Made by a program: the position numbers and the translations under genes
Part shown: piece by piece, positions 17,585 to 26,543 of the stretch
Numbering within the stretch: the stretch's first letter is position 1
Layout of the letters: each line of letters starts with the position of its first letter
The notes under the pieces: model-generated
Databases searched by the model: none
The model's input: the letters and a program-made list of their open reading frames with translations, nothing else
What the model was told of the DNA's origin: nothing
Assembly (NCBI GenBank): GCA_002281735.1
Contig: NCGK01000011.1
Location: 1 to 64,000 of the forward strand
Direction of reading: 5' to 3'
Length of the DNA: 64,000 nt
Source of the DNA: Gammaproteobacteria bacterium 28-57-27
GTDB taxonomy: Bacteria; Pseudomonadota; Gammaproteobacteria; Halothiobacillales; Halothiobacillaceae

Positions 17585-18742
17585 TCAATCATGTGCGAGG
17601 CGTTCCTCAAGTTTTTCCGCTCCGGCGGTGATCGCAAAATAGTCAAACAACCCCTGTTGGTCTGTGGACATGATGTACTGAAAGTGCATTCTGTACCAGT
17701 TGCGCCGAATGCGTCTGTAATGCTCGGGAGTAAATAGTGTGTGAAAACGGGTAGACAGAATATGCGGAGCGGTTCCTTCAGCTTGGGTCAAGCCGGAGGC
17801 CGTGACGGGGTTGACCAAGGGGAAGCATGCGCCGTCCATGGCTGCGGTGAAATCCGCCCAGTAGCGTTCGTGGCTGTTTCCAACACGCTCAAGATCATTG
17901 CGGTAATCCGTCGCCCCCGGCAAAAAACTCACCAAGGGGATGCACTCTCCCATGGTGAGCAGGCTCAATCTGTTCTCCGTCCGGTTCTCCGCTGAGCCTG
18001 CCTTCAGTACGCGCGCAGTCACGGACATGGCGAGAATGGCGCCCACGCTGTGCCCGACGATCAGTACTTCGTCGTTTGAACTGTCATCCAGTGCGCTCTG
18101 AACCCGTTCAGCAAACCGATCCAGACGCTGCTCAAGTTCCGGCACGCCATCACGTACCCAGTGCGCGGCGAAGGCATACAGGCGCAGTAACCAGAACACA
18201 TTGATGCGCTCCCCTAGTCGTTGTGTCAGAGCCAGGGTTGCTGCCCCCGCGCCCAGGCCCATCAGTACAGCGGGTACCAAGCCTGCCAACCCCATGCTTA
18301 ATGCGCTCACGCCCCAGGTGATGCCCGCGCCGAGGAGCAGTGCGGTAGGCATGAACGAGAGTGGATAGAGTCCGGTGATAAAGGGCGGTCTGGATGTTCG
18401 TCCCACTTTGGCCAGTGTTCCACTGGGTACATAGGCCAAGTTTGCCTTGAGTGTTGCCAGCAGCAGTGCGGCATAACCCTGGGGCCAATGCGCGCGCACA
18501 ATGTCATCCCAAGCCATGAACTCGTAGCGGGTGAAGGTTTCGTGTTCGCCGCTCGTGCTCTGGATATCCCAGTGATGTGATACGGGCGAGCATTTGTGCC
18601 GACGACCGACGCTGAACGTCATACCGTTGATTTCCGCCTGACGTTGTGAGTCGGTGCGGTAAATTCGGTGATAAAACGATGCGCCACGCGGGTCAAAACC
18701 GGATAGATAAATGACATGGCGGCGCTGGACTTTAGTGGACAT
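17585..18742 (-). CDS. Membrane-associated alpha/beta hydrolase, possible lipase
   Basis: The protein has 385 residues. GHSVG at 230-234 is a lipase-type nucleophile elbow with Ser232. YLSGFDPRGASFYHRIY near the N-terminus suggests the first strand and oxyanion region. Two adjacent hydrophobic spans (about 128-172) probably form a membrane hairpin inserted before the nucleophile. The gene begins 4 bp after the stop of the kpsC C-terminal half and ends 33 bp before the P450 gene. Group 2 capsules end in a lyso-phosphatidylglycerol whose deacylating enzyme is not established, so a phospholipase role is attractive but unproven. Confidence 0.75.
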   Translation of the reverse strand: MSTKVQRRHVIYLSGFDPRGASFYHRIYRTDSQRQAEINGMTFSVGRRHKCSPVSHHWDIQSTSGEHETFTRYEFMAWDDIVRAHWPQGYAALLLATLKANLAYVPSGTLAKVGRTSRPPFITGLYPLSFMPTALLLGAGITWGVSALSMGLAGLVPAVLMGLGAGAATLALTQRLGERINVFWLLRLYAFAAHWVRDGVPELEQRLDRFAERVQSALDDSSNDEVLIVGHSVGAILAMSVTARVLKAGSAENRTENRLSLLTMGECIPLVSFLPGATDYRNDLERVGNSHERYWADFTAAMDGACFPLVNPVTASGLTQAEGTAPHILSTRFHTLFTPEHYRRIRRNWYRMHFQYIMSTDQQGLFDYFAITAGAEKLEERLAHD

Positions 18743-18746
18743 AGGC

Positions 18747-19886
18747 TTACTCGGCTCTCAAGGTATCCAGGACACCCCGGATGAAGGCTCCCCATTTTCT
18801 TGTCTGGCGGCGCAGTCCGGACAAGCTTTGTACGGGGGGATGGGCAGCGCGTTGTTCAATCAGGCGTTGCAGAATGGTTTCGCATTCCACAAATCCGTCG
18901 GAGCGCGCATCCCAGTAACGTGGATAGAGCAACAACACACCTGCGGTCAGTGCATCCAGACTCAGAATGCGGGTGCGGCGGGGCAGGGCGGTGTGATCAT
19001 CCGTAAGCCCCCAGCCGGCATAAAAGGGCGCGCCGTAGGTCACCACTTTTTTGCCACGCAGGAGTGCGTCGAATCCCGTCAGCGAAGTCATGGTGTGTAC
19101 CTCATCACAGATCTCAATGCAGCGAATAACGCTGCTGTGTGTCTCGGCATGGTCGCATATTTCGCCCAGGCTGGTGACATCCAGTGTCCCGCGCCGGTTT
19201 TGTCCCAGCACATCGGGGTGCGGTTTGTAGATAATGAACGCTTCCGGATGTGTAGCACGCACCGCGCGCAGCAAGCCTGCATTGGTGCACACATGACTGG
19301 CTCCTTTGAGAATGGAAGCATCGTCCTCCACCTGACCGGGTACTAGAATCACTCGCCGCCCGGCGGTGTCGAGTTGCAGGGGCTCGTCATACTCGACGTT
19401 GTACTTGGTGATGCGCTCCGCGCAGATGCGTTCGCGGATCCTGCGGGCGCGCTGCAGCAGCTCCGGCGGGAGCGGCATGGTATTCAACAGGTGTTCAAGA
19501 TCGCTCTCAGCCGAGGGGTCGAAGTAAATTCCCCGCCGGTCGAACACCAGCGACATGGGGGGAATAAAATCCGCCCCTAGCCCTACCGAGCGGATGAATC
19601 CATCTTCCACGCGCACCAGGCGCAGACCAAGCTCATCGGCCAGTGTGCGTAGCTCCGGTGTATCTTTTTGCCCCCATACTGCCATCCGATCTGCCGGGTT
19701 GATGCCCCGTGCTCGCGCATGAGCCGCCGAGTGCGCAAATACCAGGCGCACGCCAGCGCCGAAAAAGGGACGCACATGGCTTTGCTTCCAGTAGCGGAAA
19801 CCGAAACAAAACACGCGCCCACCCCACGGCGCGATGCCAGTTTGGATGGTGGGCGCGGCTTGTACAGATATAGGCACGTTCAGCAT
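18747..19886 (-). CDS. kpsC: KpsC-like Kdo transferase, C-terminal module as separate gene
   Basis: Read from the ATG at 19886 this gives 379 residues. The open frame runs to 20060, but that extension overlaps the upstream gene and looks unrelated. Conserved blocks match the second half of KpsC: FCFGFRYWKQSHVRPFFG, RVEDGFIRSVGLGADFIPP, VPGQVEDDASI, YKPHPDVLGQNRRG, DEVHTMTSLTGFDALLRGK and FYAGWGLTDDH. KpsC normally has about 680 residues with two beta-Kdo transferase modules that alternate linkages. Here the modules are two genes about 130 bp apart in different frames. Both look intact, so this may be a natural fission. Confidence 0.87.
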   Translation of the reverse strand: MLNVPISVQAAPTIQTGIAPWGGRVFCFGFRYWKQSHVRPFFGAGVRLVFAHSAAHARARGINPADRMAVWGQKDTPELRTLADELGLRLVRVEDGFIRSVGLGADFIPPMSLVFDRRGIYFDPSAESDLEHLLNTMPLPPELLQRARRIRERICAERITKYNVEYDEPLQLDTAGRRVILVPGQVEDDASILKGASHVCTNAGLLRAVRATHPEAFIIYKPHPDVLGQNRRGTLDVTSLGEICDHAETHSSVIRCIEICDEVHTMTSLTGFDALLRGKKVVTYGAPFYAGWGLTDDHTALPRRTRILSLDALTAGVLLLYPRYWDARSDGFVECETILQRLIEQRAAHPPVQSLSGLRRQTRKWGAFIRGVLDTLRAE

Positions 19887-20019
19887 TCCAGTGCAGTATT
19901 TTTTTGATGGTAACGCGAAAACAGGCTCATGTACTCGTCCTGTCTCGTGATGATAAAAACGCCCGTATTGTAGGCGATTCAACCCCGAGCTGAAGTTGTG
20001 GCGACTCGATTTGGCAAAG

Positions 20020-21042
20020 TCATTCCCAAAAGCCCACCATGCGTTTTTGCCGTGCGACAAATTCGGCTACATCGAAAAATGTGCCGGGTTTGGCGGTCTC
20101 GGGTTGAATGTAGCGGGGATATTGCAGATAGGCCGCCGCCACAAGCTCCAGTAATGTACGTTTTGCCGTGCGGCGTGAACAGGCCTGTCGGTCATCCGTC
20201 AGACCCCAGCCTGCGTAGAACGGCACACCAAAACAGGTCACCGGCTTGTCGAGCAGCAAGGCATCGAAACCCATCTGCGAGGTCGCGACATAAACCCTCT
20301 CGAAGTGCTCAAGCAGGGCGTGCGGATGCCAATTCTCGCTGATCCAGTGAATACCTGATCGATGGTGCGCGGCATCCAGACATCCCTTTTTTTTACCAGC
20401 CAGCACATCCGGATGCGTCTTGACCCAGACCTCGGCATCTGGATTTTCATCAATGGCAGCCTCAAGCATCGTGCTGAACGCCGCCGTGTTGGCCAGGCCG
20501 TAGCGGATGGAGGCATCGCCCGCTGTTTGATCCACAACCAGAATGCGTTTGGGCACACTCGCAGAGGAGGCGGATGAGCTTAATTCCTTGGCAGGAATGA
20601 TCTGCCGTCCGATGTTGTACTTACTCAAACCAGCCTGACGAATCAGCCGCAAGACGCGCGCGGCTTCGGTTATCAGCTCCGGCGTGAAGTGACCTGCGTT
20701 TAGCAAGTTTTCCAGTCTTGAAGGACGGGTGGCATCGTAGTAGATACCTACGTCATCCGTGACGAGGGACAGCGCCCGCGCTCCGCTTGCGCCGAGTCCA
20801 TAAGAGCGCAGAAAGCCCTCTTCCAGCAATAGCATGGGTTCGCCCCAGCGCCGTGCGGCGCGCTCAGCGCGCAGACCGCTTTTTTTGCGTCCCCAGCCGA
20901 CGGCGAGCGCATTTTCGGCCAGCTTGCTCCAAGGGAAACCCATGCGAGGGGAGCCCAAACCCAGTAGCTTTGGCCATGTCCCATCGATGAACAGCTTGAA
21001 AGAAAAGGCATACGGAGTTGGCCTGTTACGCATTACAATCAA
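20020..21042 (-). CDS. kpsC: KpsC-like Kdo transferase, N-terminal module as separate gene
   Basis: The protein has 340 residues and matches the first half of KpsC. It has GWGRKKSG, LLLEEGFLRSYGLGASG, SLVTDDVGIYYDATRPSRLENLL, LSKYNIGRQ, VDQTAGDASIRYGLA, WVKTHPDVLAGKKKG, MGFDALLLDKPVTCFGVPFYAGWGLTDDR and YIQPETAKPGTFFDV. It should add Kdo to the PG-linked Kdo primer in the cytoplasm. It ends in a clean stop about 130 bp before the module-two gene. It is first in the minus-strand linker operon and is divergent from the glycosyltransferase at 21099; the 56 bp between them must hold both promoters. Confidence 0.88.
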   Translation of the reverse strand: MIVMRNRPTPYAFSFKLFIDGTWPKLLGLGSPRMGFPWSKLAENALAVGWGRKKSGLRAERAARRWGEPMLLLEEGFLRSYGLGASGARALSLVTDDVGIYYDATRPSRLENLLNAGHFTPELITEAARVLRLIRQAGLSKYNIGRQIIPAKELSSSASSASVPKRILVVDQTAGDASIRYGLANTAAFSTMLEAAIDENPDAEVWVKTHPDVLAGKKKGCLDAAHHRSGIHWISENWHPHALLEHFERVYVATSQMGFDALLLDKPVTCFGVPFYAGWGLTDDRQACSRRTAKRTLLELVAAAYLQYPRYIQPETAKPGTFFDVAEFVARQKRMVGFWE

Positions 21043-21098
21043 TCCCCATAAAATTATGCTAGAACGTTAACGACAACATAGGGATACGTAACAATACA

Positions 21099-23384
21099 AT
21101 GTGCATGGACTTGGTCAAGCAATGGAGCAGGCAACAGAGCTGGTGTCAGGAAGCATCGAAGGGTGAAATCAACATGACCCCTGTGCGTGCAACCGGGGCG
21201 GGCTGGTTTGAACTGGTTATCAGCTTGCAGGGCGATCCATTGGTTCTGATCAACCCTACGTTGGTGCTGTATGAAGATGGACAGAATTCGTCACCACGCT
21301 TTATCCCTTTGTCCTTCGTCGAAGAAGGCTTGCGCGTTATTTTCCATGCTTTTGGCTCCATCCGAAGGTTGAGTCTGCGCCTCTCGCATGAGGCGATGAG
21401 CGTTGTGCAACTCAGTCTGGACATTCGCAAGCGCAGCGCAATATACGCGCAGTGGTCGATTATGCGCTTCATCAGTCAGCGCGACAGGATGCACGGGATC
21501 GACCCTTCGCGTATCTACCGCAAGTCGCATGTACGCTACAAGAAACATGGTTATGCAGGTTATTTGCAGCGCTTGCTGAAGGAGTATCACCTCGCGGATA
21601 CCCATGTTTCCAGTGAGGAGGATCTCTACCAAGCATGGATTGCGCGTAACGAGGCAGCAGCGACAGCGGAGAGTCGGCAGAAGCGCTTGGCGGCGCTGGC
21701 GTGGCGCCCTTGCATTTCCGTGGTCATGGCTTCCTGGCGTAGCGATCTGCGCTGGCTGAAGGCCGCCATTCGCTCGGTCAAGTCTCAGTCTTATCCGCAC
21801 TGGGAGTTGTGCATCGCTGACGACGCATCATGTATGCCCGAGCTGGTTCGTCTGCTGCAGCAGGAACGAGCCCTGGATTCGAGGCTCAAGCTAGTCTTCC
21901 GCCCGATCAACGGTCACATCTCGGCTGCGCAAAACAGTGCGCTGGAGCTGGCTGTCGGGGATTATGTCACGTTCCTCGATCATGACGACCTTCTGGCGCA
22001 TGACGCGTTGCTGCATGTGGTTGAGGCGCTACAGGCGACACCCAGGCCGCGTTTTCTCTACAGTGATGAAGACAAAATTGACGGTCTGGGGCGACGTGTC
22101 AATCCGCATTTCAAGAGCGGCTGGAATCCTGACCTTTTGCTCTCGCAAAATTACATCACCCATCTCATGGTGGCCGAGCGTGCATTGGTGCAGGCGGTCG
22201 GCGGATTCCGTGAGGGTCTTGATGGCAGCCAGGATCATGATCTTGCTCTGCGCCTGACCGAACGGCTCACTCCAGACGCCATTGTCCACATTCCGCATAT
22301 TTTGTATCACTGGCGGATCACGGCAGACTCCACCGCGCTGCATGCTGACGCCAAAACCTATACGGAGGAGGCCAGTCTCAAGGCCTTGCGCGACTATTTC
22401 GAACGTTTGGGACAGCACGATGTGGCTGTCGAAACAGGCGCTCTGCTCAACACCTACCGCGTGCGTTATCCAGTGCCGAAACCCGCGCCTCTCGTATCTT
22501 TACTGATCCCTACGCGCGACGAACTTAAGGTGCTAGAACTATGCATCGTCAGCATCCTGGCAAAGACCAGTTATCGGAATTACGAAATTCTTATTCTGGA
22601 TAACGGTAGCGTCGAGCATGAAACCCTGGCATATCTGGAGCAGATCCAGGCGCTTCTGCCCAATGTGCGTGTGCTGCGCTACGACCATCCCTTCAACTAT
22701 TCAGCGATCAACAATTTTGGCGCAGCGCACGCCAAGGGCAGTATCCTCGGTTTGATTAATAATGACATTGAGGTTATCAATCCCGACTGGCTCGGCGAAA
22801 TGGTGAGCCACGCCTGCCGGGAAGAGGTTGGCTGCGTGGGCGCCAAGCTCTATTTCCCCGATGGCACCATCCAGCATGGTGGTGTCATCCTGGGCGTTGG
22901 CGGCGTTGCCGGGCATGCGCACAAGAATTTTGCAGGTGATGCCCATGGTTATTTCAGCCGCTTGAAGCTTGTGCAGAACCTGTCCGCGGTGACCTGTGCC
23001 TGCCTCGTCGTGCGCAAAGCGGTGTACGAGCAAGTCGGGGGACTGGATGAAGAGCATCTCAAAGTGGCTTTCAACGATGTCGACTTTTGCCTCAAGGTGC
23101 GTGCAGCCGGTTATCGCAACCTATGGACACCCTATGCGGAGCTGTTCCACCATGAGTCCAAGTCGCGTGGTCACGAAGACACGCCGGAGAAGCAGGCCCG
23201 TTTTCAGCGCGAGGTCGCGTGGATGTTGGCGACTTGGGGCGAGCAACTGCAGCATGATCCCTACTACAACCCCAATCTCACGCTGGAGCACGCTGGTTTT
23301 TCGTTGAGCTTGTACCGCACGCAGCACACTGCCTTAATGAGCCTTTCTACCCAGCCTGAACCGGGCATTGTGGAGGCGCTGTAG
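21099..23384 (+). CDS. Large glycosyltransferase with two GT2-type domains
   Basis: The protein has 761 residues. A poorly conserved N-terminal region (about 1-200) is followed by two GT-A domains. The first begins ISVVMASWRSDLRWLKAAIRS with acceptor/metal motifs FLDHDDLLAHDAL and YSDEDKID. The second begins VSLLIPTRDELKVLELCIVS with GLINNDIEVINPDW, GGVILGVGGVAGHAHK and NDVDFCLKVRAAGYRN. This tandem layout is typical of cytoplasmic enzymes that build O-antigen or capsule repeats. It is the only capsule gene here on the plus strand and is divergent from kpsC. The start is uncertain: ATGs at 21099 and 21105 are both close and neither has a strong ribosome site. Confidence 0.9.
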   Translation: MCMDLVKQWSRQQSWCQEASKGEINMTPVRATGAGWFELVISLQGDPLVLINPTLVLYEDGQNSSPRFIPLSFVEEGLRVIFHAFGSIRRLSLRLSHEAMSVVQLSLDIRKRSAIYAQWSIMRFISQRDRMHGIDPSRIYRKSHVRYKKHGYAGYLQRLLKEYHLADTHVSSEEDLYQAWIARNEAAATAESRQKRLAALAWRPCISVVMASWRSDLRWLKAAIRSVKSQSYPHWELCIADDASCMPELVRLLQQERALDSRLKLVFRPINGHISAAQNSALELAVGDYVTFLDHDDLLAHDALLHVVEALQATPRPRFLYSDEDKIDGLGRRVNPHFKSGWNPDLLLSQNYITHLMVAERALVQAVGGFREGLDGSQDHDLALRLTERLTPDAIVHIPHILYHWRITADSTALHADAKTYTEEASLKALRDYFERLGQHDVAVETGALLNTYRVRYPVPKPAPLVSLLIPTRDELKVLELCIVSILAKTSYRNYEILILDNGSVEHETLAYLEQIQALLPNVRVLRYDHPFNYSAINNFGAAHAKGSILGLINNDIEVINPDWLGEMVSHACREEVGCVGAKLYFPDGTIQHGGVILGVGGVAGHAHKNFAGDAHGYFSRLKLVQNLSAVTCACLVVRKAVYEQVGGLDEEHLKVAFNDVDFCLKVRAAGYRNLWTPYAELFHHESKSRGHEDTPEKQARFQREVAWMLATWGEQLQHDPYYNPNLTLEHAGFSLSLYRTQHTALMSLSTQPEPGIVEAL

Positions 23385-23391
23385 CAAGGCA

Positions 23392-23805
23392 TTACCCACA
23401 TCTGTTGCTTGCTTCCGCCACGATACGTGCTCTGAGCTCAGGCCGTTGCGCCAATTCGATAATCTTGTCGCTCCATAGCAGCGGGTCATCTGGCAGAAGG
23501 CAGCCATCCTTGCCGTCACGGATAAAGCCGCGGTAGGGCTCGGCATCGGAGTAAATCCCCGCCGCGCCCAAACGCGTAAAGTCGAAGAAGCGGGTCGGGC
23601 TGCGGGTGGCGTTGAAATCGGTTGGTCGGAGTGGAGCGAGACCGATGTGATGAGGTAGAGCGGGAAGCATGTCGCGATAGGTTGGCCACGGCATGGAATG
23701 CAGGATTAGACAGCGCGGCAAATCGGCAAACCGCGTTTTAACCTGGCGGTCGCCAATGACCATGAATAATAAGTTCTCATGACGCGCTTGGGTTTGTTCG
23801 ACCAC
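23392..23805 (-). pseudogene. 3' remnant of a glycosyltransferase, paralogue of the gene at 25518-26543
   Basis: The 137 residues align closely with the last 140 residues of the glycosyltransferase at 25518-26543. Shared stretches are LFMVIGDRQV, FADLP, MPWPTYRD, LPHHIGLAPL, TRSPTRF and SDAEPYRGF versus SDVEPYRGF. The N-terminal two thirds are missing, and the homology stops near 23800 where IS-type transposase sequence begins on the other strand. It is therefore a broken duplicate, probably truncated by IS activity. The fragment could still be translated but lacks most of the enzyme. Confidence 0.88.
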
Positions 23806-23807
23806 GG

Positions 23808-23957
23808 GACTTGCCGGTCTATTCGCAGGAGGAGCTCGATGCGATCGCCGACAGCCTCAACAACAGACCGCGTGCGATTCATAACTTCGCTTCGCCGCTG
23901 GTAGTATTCTCGGCGATGCTCGAAAGCCTTCAACAACCGCATGCCGCCAAGCATTGA
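23808..23957 (+). mobile_element. IS30-family transposase, C-terminal fragment
   Basis: The plus-strand frame reads DLPVYSQEELDAIADSLNNR followed by PRAIHNFASP and ends at TGA 23955-23957. That is the typical C-terminus of IS30-family transposases (YSQ-x-ELDAIADxLNxRPR). Only about 49 residues remain and no catalytic DDE region is present. It abuts the truncated glycosyltransferase. Confidence 0.8.
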
Positions 23958-23962
23958 CCTTG

Positions 23963-24085
23963 GTGTTGTACTTGGAAGTTGAGACCGCCATCCATTCCCG
24001 GTTACACCCGACCTTGAGCTACGTCAGCCCAATGCAGTTCGAGAAACAATGGCTTGCAAATCAGACCCCGCATGCCAAACCATGA
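23963..24085 (+). mobile_element. IS3-family OrfB, C-terminal fragment
   Basis: The plus-strand frame reads LYLEVETAIHSRLHPTLSYV then SPMQFEKQWLANQ and stops at 24083-24085. The pattern RLHPTLSYVSPMQFE is the conserved end of IS3-family transposase B. It sits directly behind the IS30-type fragment, so two unrelated insertion sequences have left nested remains here. The stretch 24086-24145 holds no gene and may include the old IS end. Confidence 0.78.
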
Positions 24086-24145
24086 GCGCACATGGGATAC
24101 GAAATTCAGGGGCAAGGTCAAAACCCAGAAACTCATTTCATCTCA

Positions 24146-25420
24146 TTACGCACGAGGCACTCTAGTTAGAAACCTTTCTATAGATTGTGCAACAACAAAG
24201 TCTGGTCTCTCTGCCTCTATATAATTAACATCCAAATCCGGCGACCATACAAAGTGAAACTCTCTAAAAAGCCGTGAAAACCACCATGACAAAGTTGTCG
24301 AACGCCCCCCCCTCTCAAAAAAAGAATTTCCAAAACAAACCATCTTTTTATCAAATAATGAATTTTCGTTTCTGAATACCCTAATAATTCCTGTATGCCC
24401 CGCTTCCGGATCAATTGCTTTAACAATCAACGGAGCGCCAACATCTTTTAATGTGGATTTTATTTTCGAGCACAAATAAACAGGCTCAGGACTACACCAC
24501 GAATGCCCTGCAAATCTAACCCCAAGATCACCTTGTATTAATTCGACAAAACCTCCATCCATTTTATATAAAACATCATCAATTAGACCGAGCGCTCGAC
24601 AGATAGCCAAGCTTGACTTATACGCCCCATAAGATGAAAAGTGTGAGTCGTAACGACGCCACCACGCTTCTTTACAGAGGTCTATGTCTATCTCGCGATT
24701 AAAATCGAGAATGGGTAAATGCTCACATGCGGAGATTATTGTTTTAAAAATTACATTCGCGCCACTAACCGGGTATGGTGTGATATGACTCAAACTAGTT
24801 GACTTCTCTGGAATAAAAACCTGAAGAAACTTAGCCCCCAAGGCATTAACATATGAAAATCTCGAGGCAACTACATCAACCCAATCGTTTACAAAAGCAG
24901 GCGATACATCCTGAAGACCATATAACCTTACAACATCATTCGTCCCACGAAAAAGAAACAAATGACCACTTCGACTGGTAATTGCCACTTCATCATCCGA
25001 AACCATCTCTTGCTGTTGCAAAGCGGCCTCATTCGGGTTAACGCTTCCAATAACGCGACAAGTCCCGCTAAGAGTATCTAGAGTATTTGAGAAATGTTGA
25101 AAAGCAGGGGCACTAAGAGATGCCGCTTGAGCTGCAACTCTAACTGGCGCCCATACATCAGATATCACTTTATGACCATTACTATCGGCCGTCACCACTA
25201 TTTGCCCCAATGCAATTTTGAGGACAATATATTTTCTGTCTATATTGATAGAGAATCCAGAATAATCATTACCAAGATCTTTTCGCTCATGTGTGGCGTA
25301 GCCTTCGTAAATAATCTCTCCGCCATCATTGATTTGTATCAATGGAGGGTCTTTTGGACAACGCCGCGAAACCCAGCCAGAGATCATTCCCTCGCCAACC
25401 CTATCAATTACAGATCTCAT
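24146..25420 (-). CDS. SGNH/AlgX-like polysaccharide O-acetyltransferase candidate
   Basis: The protein has 424 residues, and its AT-rich codon use differs from its neighbours. The N-terminal region (about 8-60: GWVSRRCP, INDGGEIIYEGYATHERKDL) resembles the small beta domain found on many polysaccharide-modifying enzymes. The C-terminal half has DSHFSSYG (258-265) and FGNSFF (363-368), with PDFVVAQSIERFL near the end. These resemble the DxHxS and GxS motifs of AlgX/AlgJ-type SGNH acetyltransferases. No signal peptide is evident. A G8 tract at 24305-24312 lies within codons 370-372. A role in acetylating the capsule is inference from motifs and location. Confidence 0.62.
   Translation of the reverse strand: MRSVIDRVGEGMISGWVSRRCPKDPPLIQINDGGEIIYEGYATHERKDLGNDYSGFSINIDRKYIVLKIALGQIVVTADSNGHKVISDVWAPVRVAAQAASLSAPAFQHFSNTLDTLSGTCRVIGSVNPNEAALQQQEMVSDDEVAITSRSGHLFLFRGTNDVVRLYGLQDVSPAFVNDWVDVVASRFSYVNALGAKFLQVFIPEKSTSLSHITPYPVSGANVIFKTIISACEHLPILDFNREIDIDLCKEAWWRRYDSHFSSYGAYKSSLAICRALGLIDDVLYKMDGGFVELIQGDLGVRFAGHSWCSPEPVYLCSKIKSTLKDVGAPLIVKAIDPEAGHTGIIRVFRNENSLFDKKMVCFGNSFFERGGRSTTLSWWFSRLFREFHFVWSPDLDVNYIEAERPDFVVAQSIERFLTRVPRA
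24305..24312. repeat. G8 homopolymer tract in the SGNH/AlgX-like gene
   Basis: Eight consecutive C on the plus strand are read as G8 in the coding strand, within codons 370-372 (Arg-Gly-Gly). A T7 run lies just upstream in the coding strand. Slippage would frameshift the last 50 or so residues, downstream of the putative catalytic motif. Confidence 0.75.
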
Positions 25421-25517
25421 TTTCAGCTCCTTCCTCCCTTGCTAACGAGAATTAGCCACTCGTGATTCGGCATGAATTTAACCTTAAAGCGAAAACTATT
25501 TTTTGGAGTATTAGCAT

Positions 25518-26543
25518 TTAACTGCGCCCTAAGCGATCTCTTGCCAGCAACAACACCCTACCCCTGACTTCCAGTTGCTCCACCAGATCAATGATCCTAG
25601 AACTCCACACCAACGGATCATTCGGCAGCAACCACCCGTCCTTGGCATGGTGCACAAAACCACGGTAAGGCTCAACATCCGAATACAACCCGACGGCTCC
25701 CAGGCGAGTAAAGTCATAAAACCGTGTTGGGCTGCGTGTGTGATTAAAGTCCGTGGCGAGCAAGGGCGCGAGTCCAATGTGATGGGGCAAGGAAGGCAAT
25801 GCATCACGGTAAGTCGGCCAGGGCATAGGATGCAAAATCAAGATACGTGGAAGATCGGCGAAAAGCCGTCTGACCTGACGATCACCAATAACCATAAACA
25901 GCGTTTTGTCACTACGCGCCTGCGTCAGCTCGACGACAGCCCTCAACCACTCGATATCATCACGATGAGTACTTGGACTGCCGTGATAAAAGTACGTCAC
26001 CAGCCCTCTCGCCGACACAGCCGGGCACGCAACGGGTTCGATCAAGCGCGGACAGGTATAGGCGTAACGCTCGGCAAGCGTAGGAGTGGAGACCCACAAC
26101 TCGTCGCACAGGTGCTCTAGTGAAGACAGGTGGCAGCCGAAACGCTCCCAAAGCATGTGGCGGTAGGCCTGAGGCAATGAAAGGTCGAATTGGCTGCGCG
26201 GTAGGTCGTCATCCATAAAGAGCGCCACGCGCCCGCCGTGCTGCCGGTGAGCGTCGAGCGCGGCAAGAATCGATGCCGAAACGTAACGGACAATGACAAC
26301 CAGTGTGTCTACACCGAGGTGTGGTAGCGACTCACCACGCGAAATATCCACAAAACCAAGCACGGGGAAACCCGCCACCTGAGCACGACGGAAGTAGTAA
26401 TCGACACTCGGTGTCTCACCCCAATGCACTACGAGCACCCCTGCGCTGTGAGCACTCCCGCGCGCAGCCAACGCTGCGAACGGTGCCGCTGCGCGGTTAG
26501 TGCGCAGTCGCGCCCACCACCACCCAGGCGGCATCAACATCAT
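25518..26543 (-). CDS. GT-B type glycosyltransferase of the capsule locus
   Basis: The protein has 341 residues. It lacks an obvious metal-binding DxD motif of the GT-A type. The C-terminal half (LFMVIGDRQV, HHIGLAPLLATDFNHTRSPTRFYDFTRLGAVGLYSDVEPYRGFV) resembles the nucleotide-sugar-binding domain of GT4-like enzymes, with acidic residues where a donor sugar would bind. A second, truncated copy lies at 23392-23805, with the AT-rich SGNH gene between them. The stop overlaps the region upstream of cysQ: cysQ ends at 26540, and the start codon here is at 26543. Donor and acceptor unknown. Confidence 0.78.
   Translation of the reverse strand: MMLMPPGWWWARLRTNRAAAPFAALAARGSAHSAGVLVVHWGETPSVDYYFRRAQVAGFPVLGFVDISRGESLPHLGVDTLVVIVRYVSASILAALDAHRQHGGRVALFMDDDLPRSQFDLSLPQAYRHMLWERFGCHLSSLEHLCDELWVSTPTLAERYAYTCPRLIEPVACPAVSARGLVTYFYHGSPSTHRDDIEWLRAVVELTQARSDKTLFMVIGDRQVRRLFADLPRILILHPMPWPTYRDALPSLPHHIGLAPLLATDFNHTRSPTRFYDFTRLGAVGLYSDVEPYRGFVHHAKDGWLLPNDPLVWSSRIIDLVEQLEVRGRVLLLARDRLGRS

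Noticed and set aside
18747-20060. Use of the ATG at 20060 for the second KpsC module
   Set aside because: It would overlap the first-module gene, and the extra 58 residues show no KpsC similarity; the ATG at 19886 precedes the conserved part.
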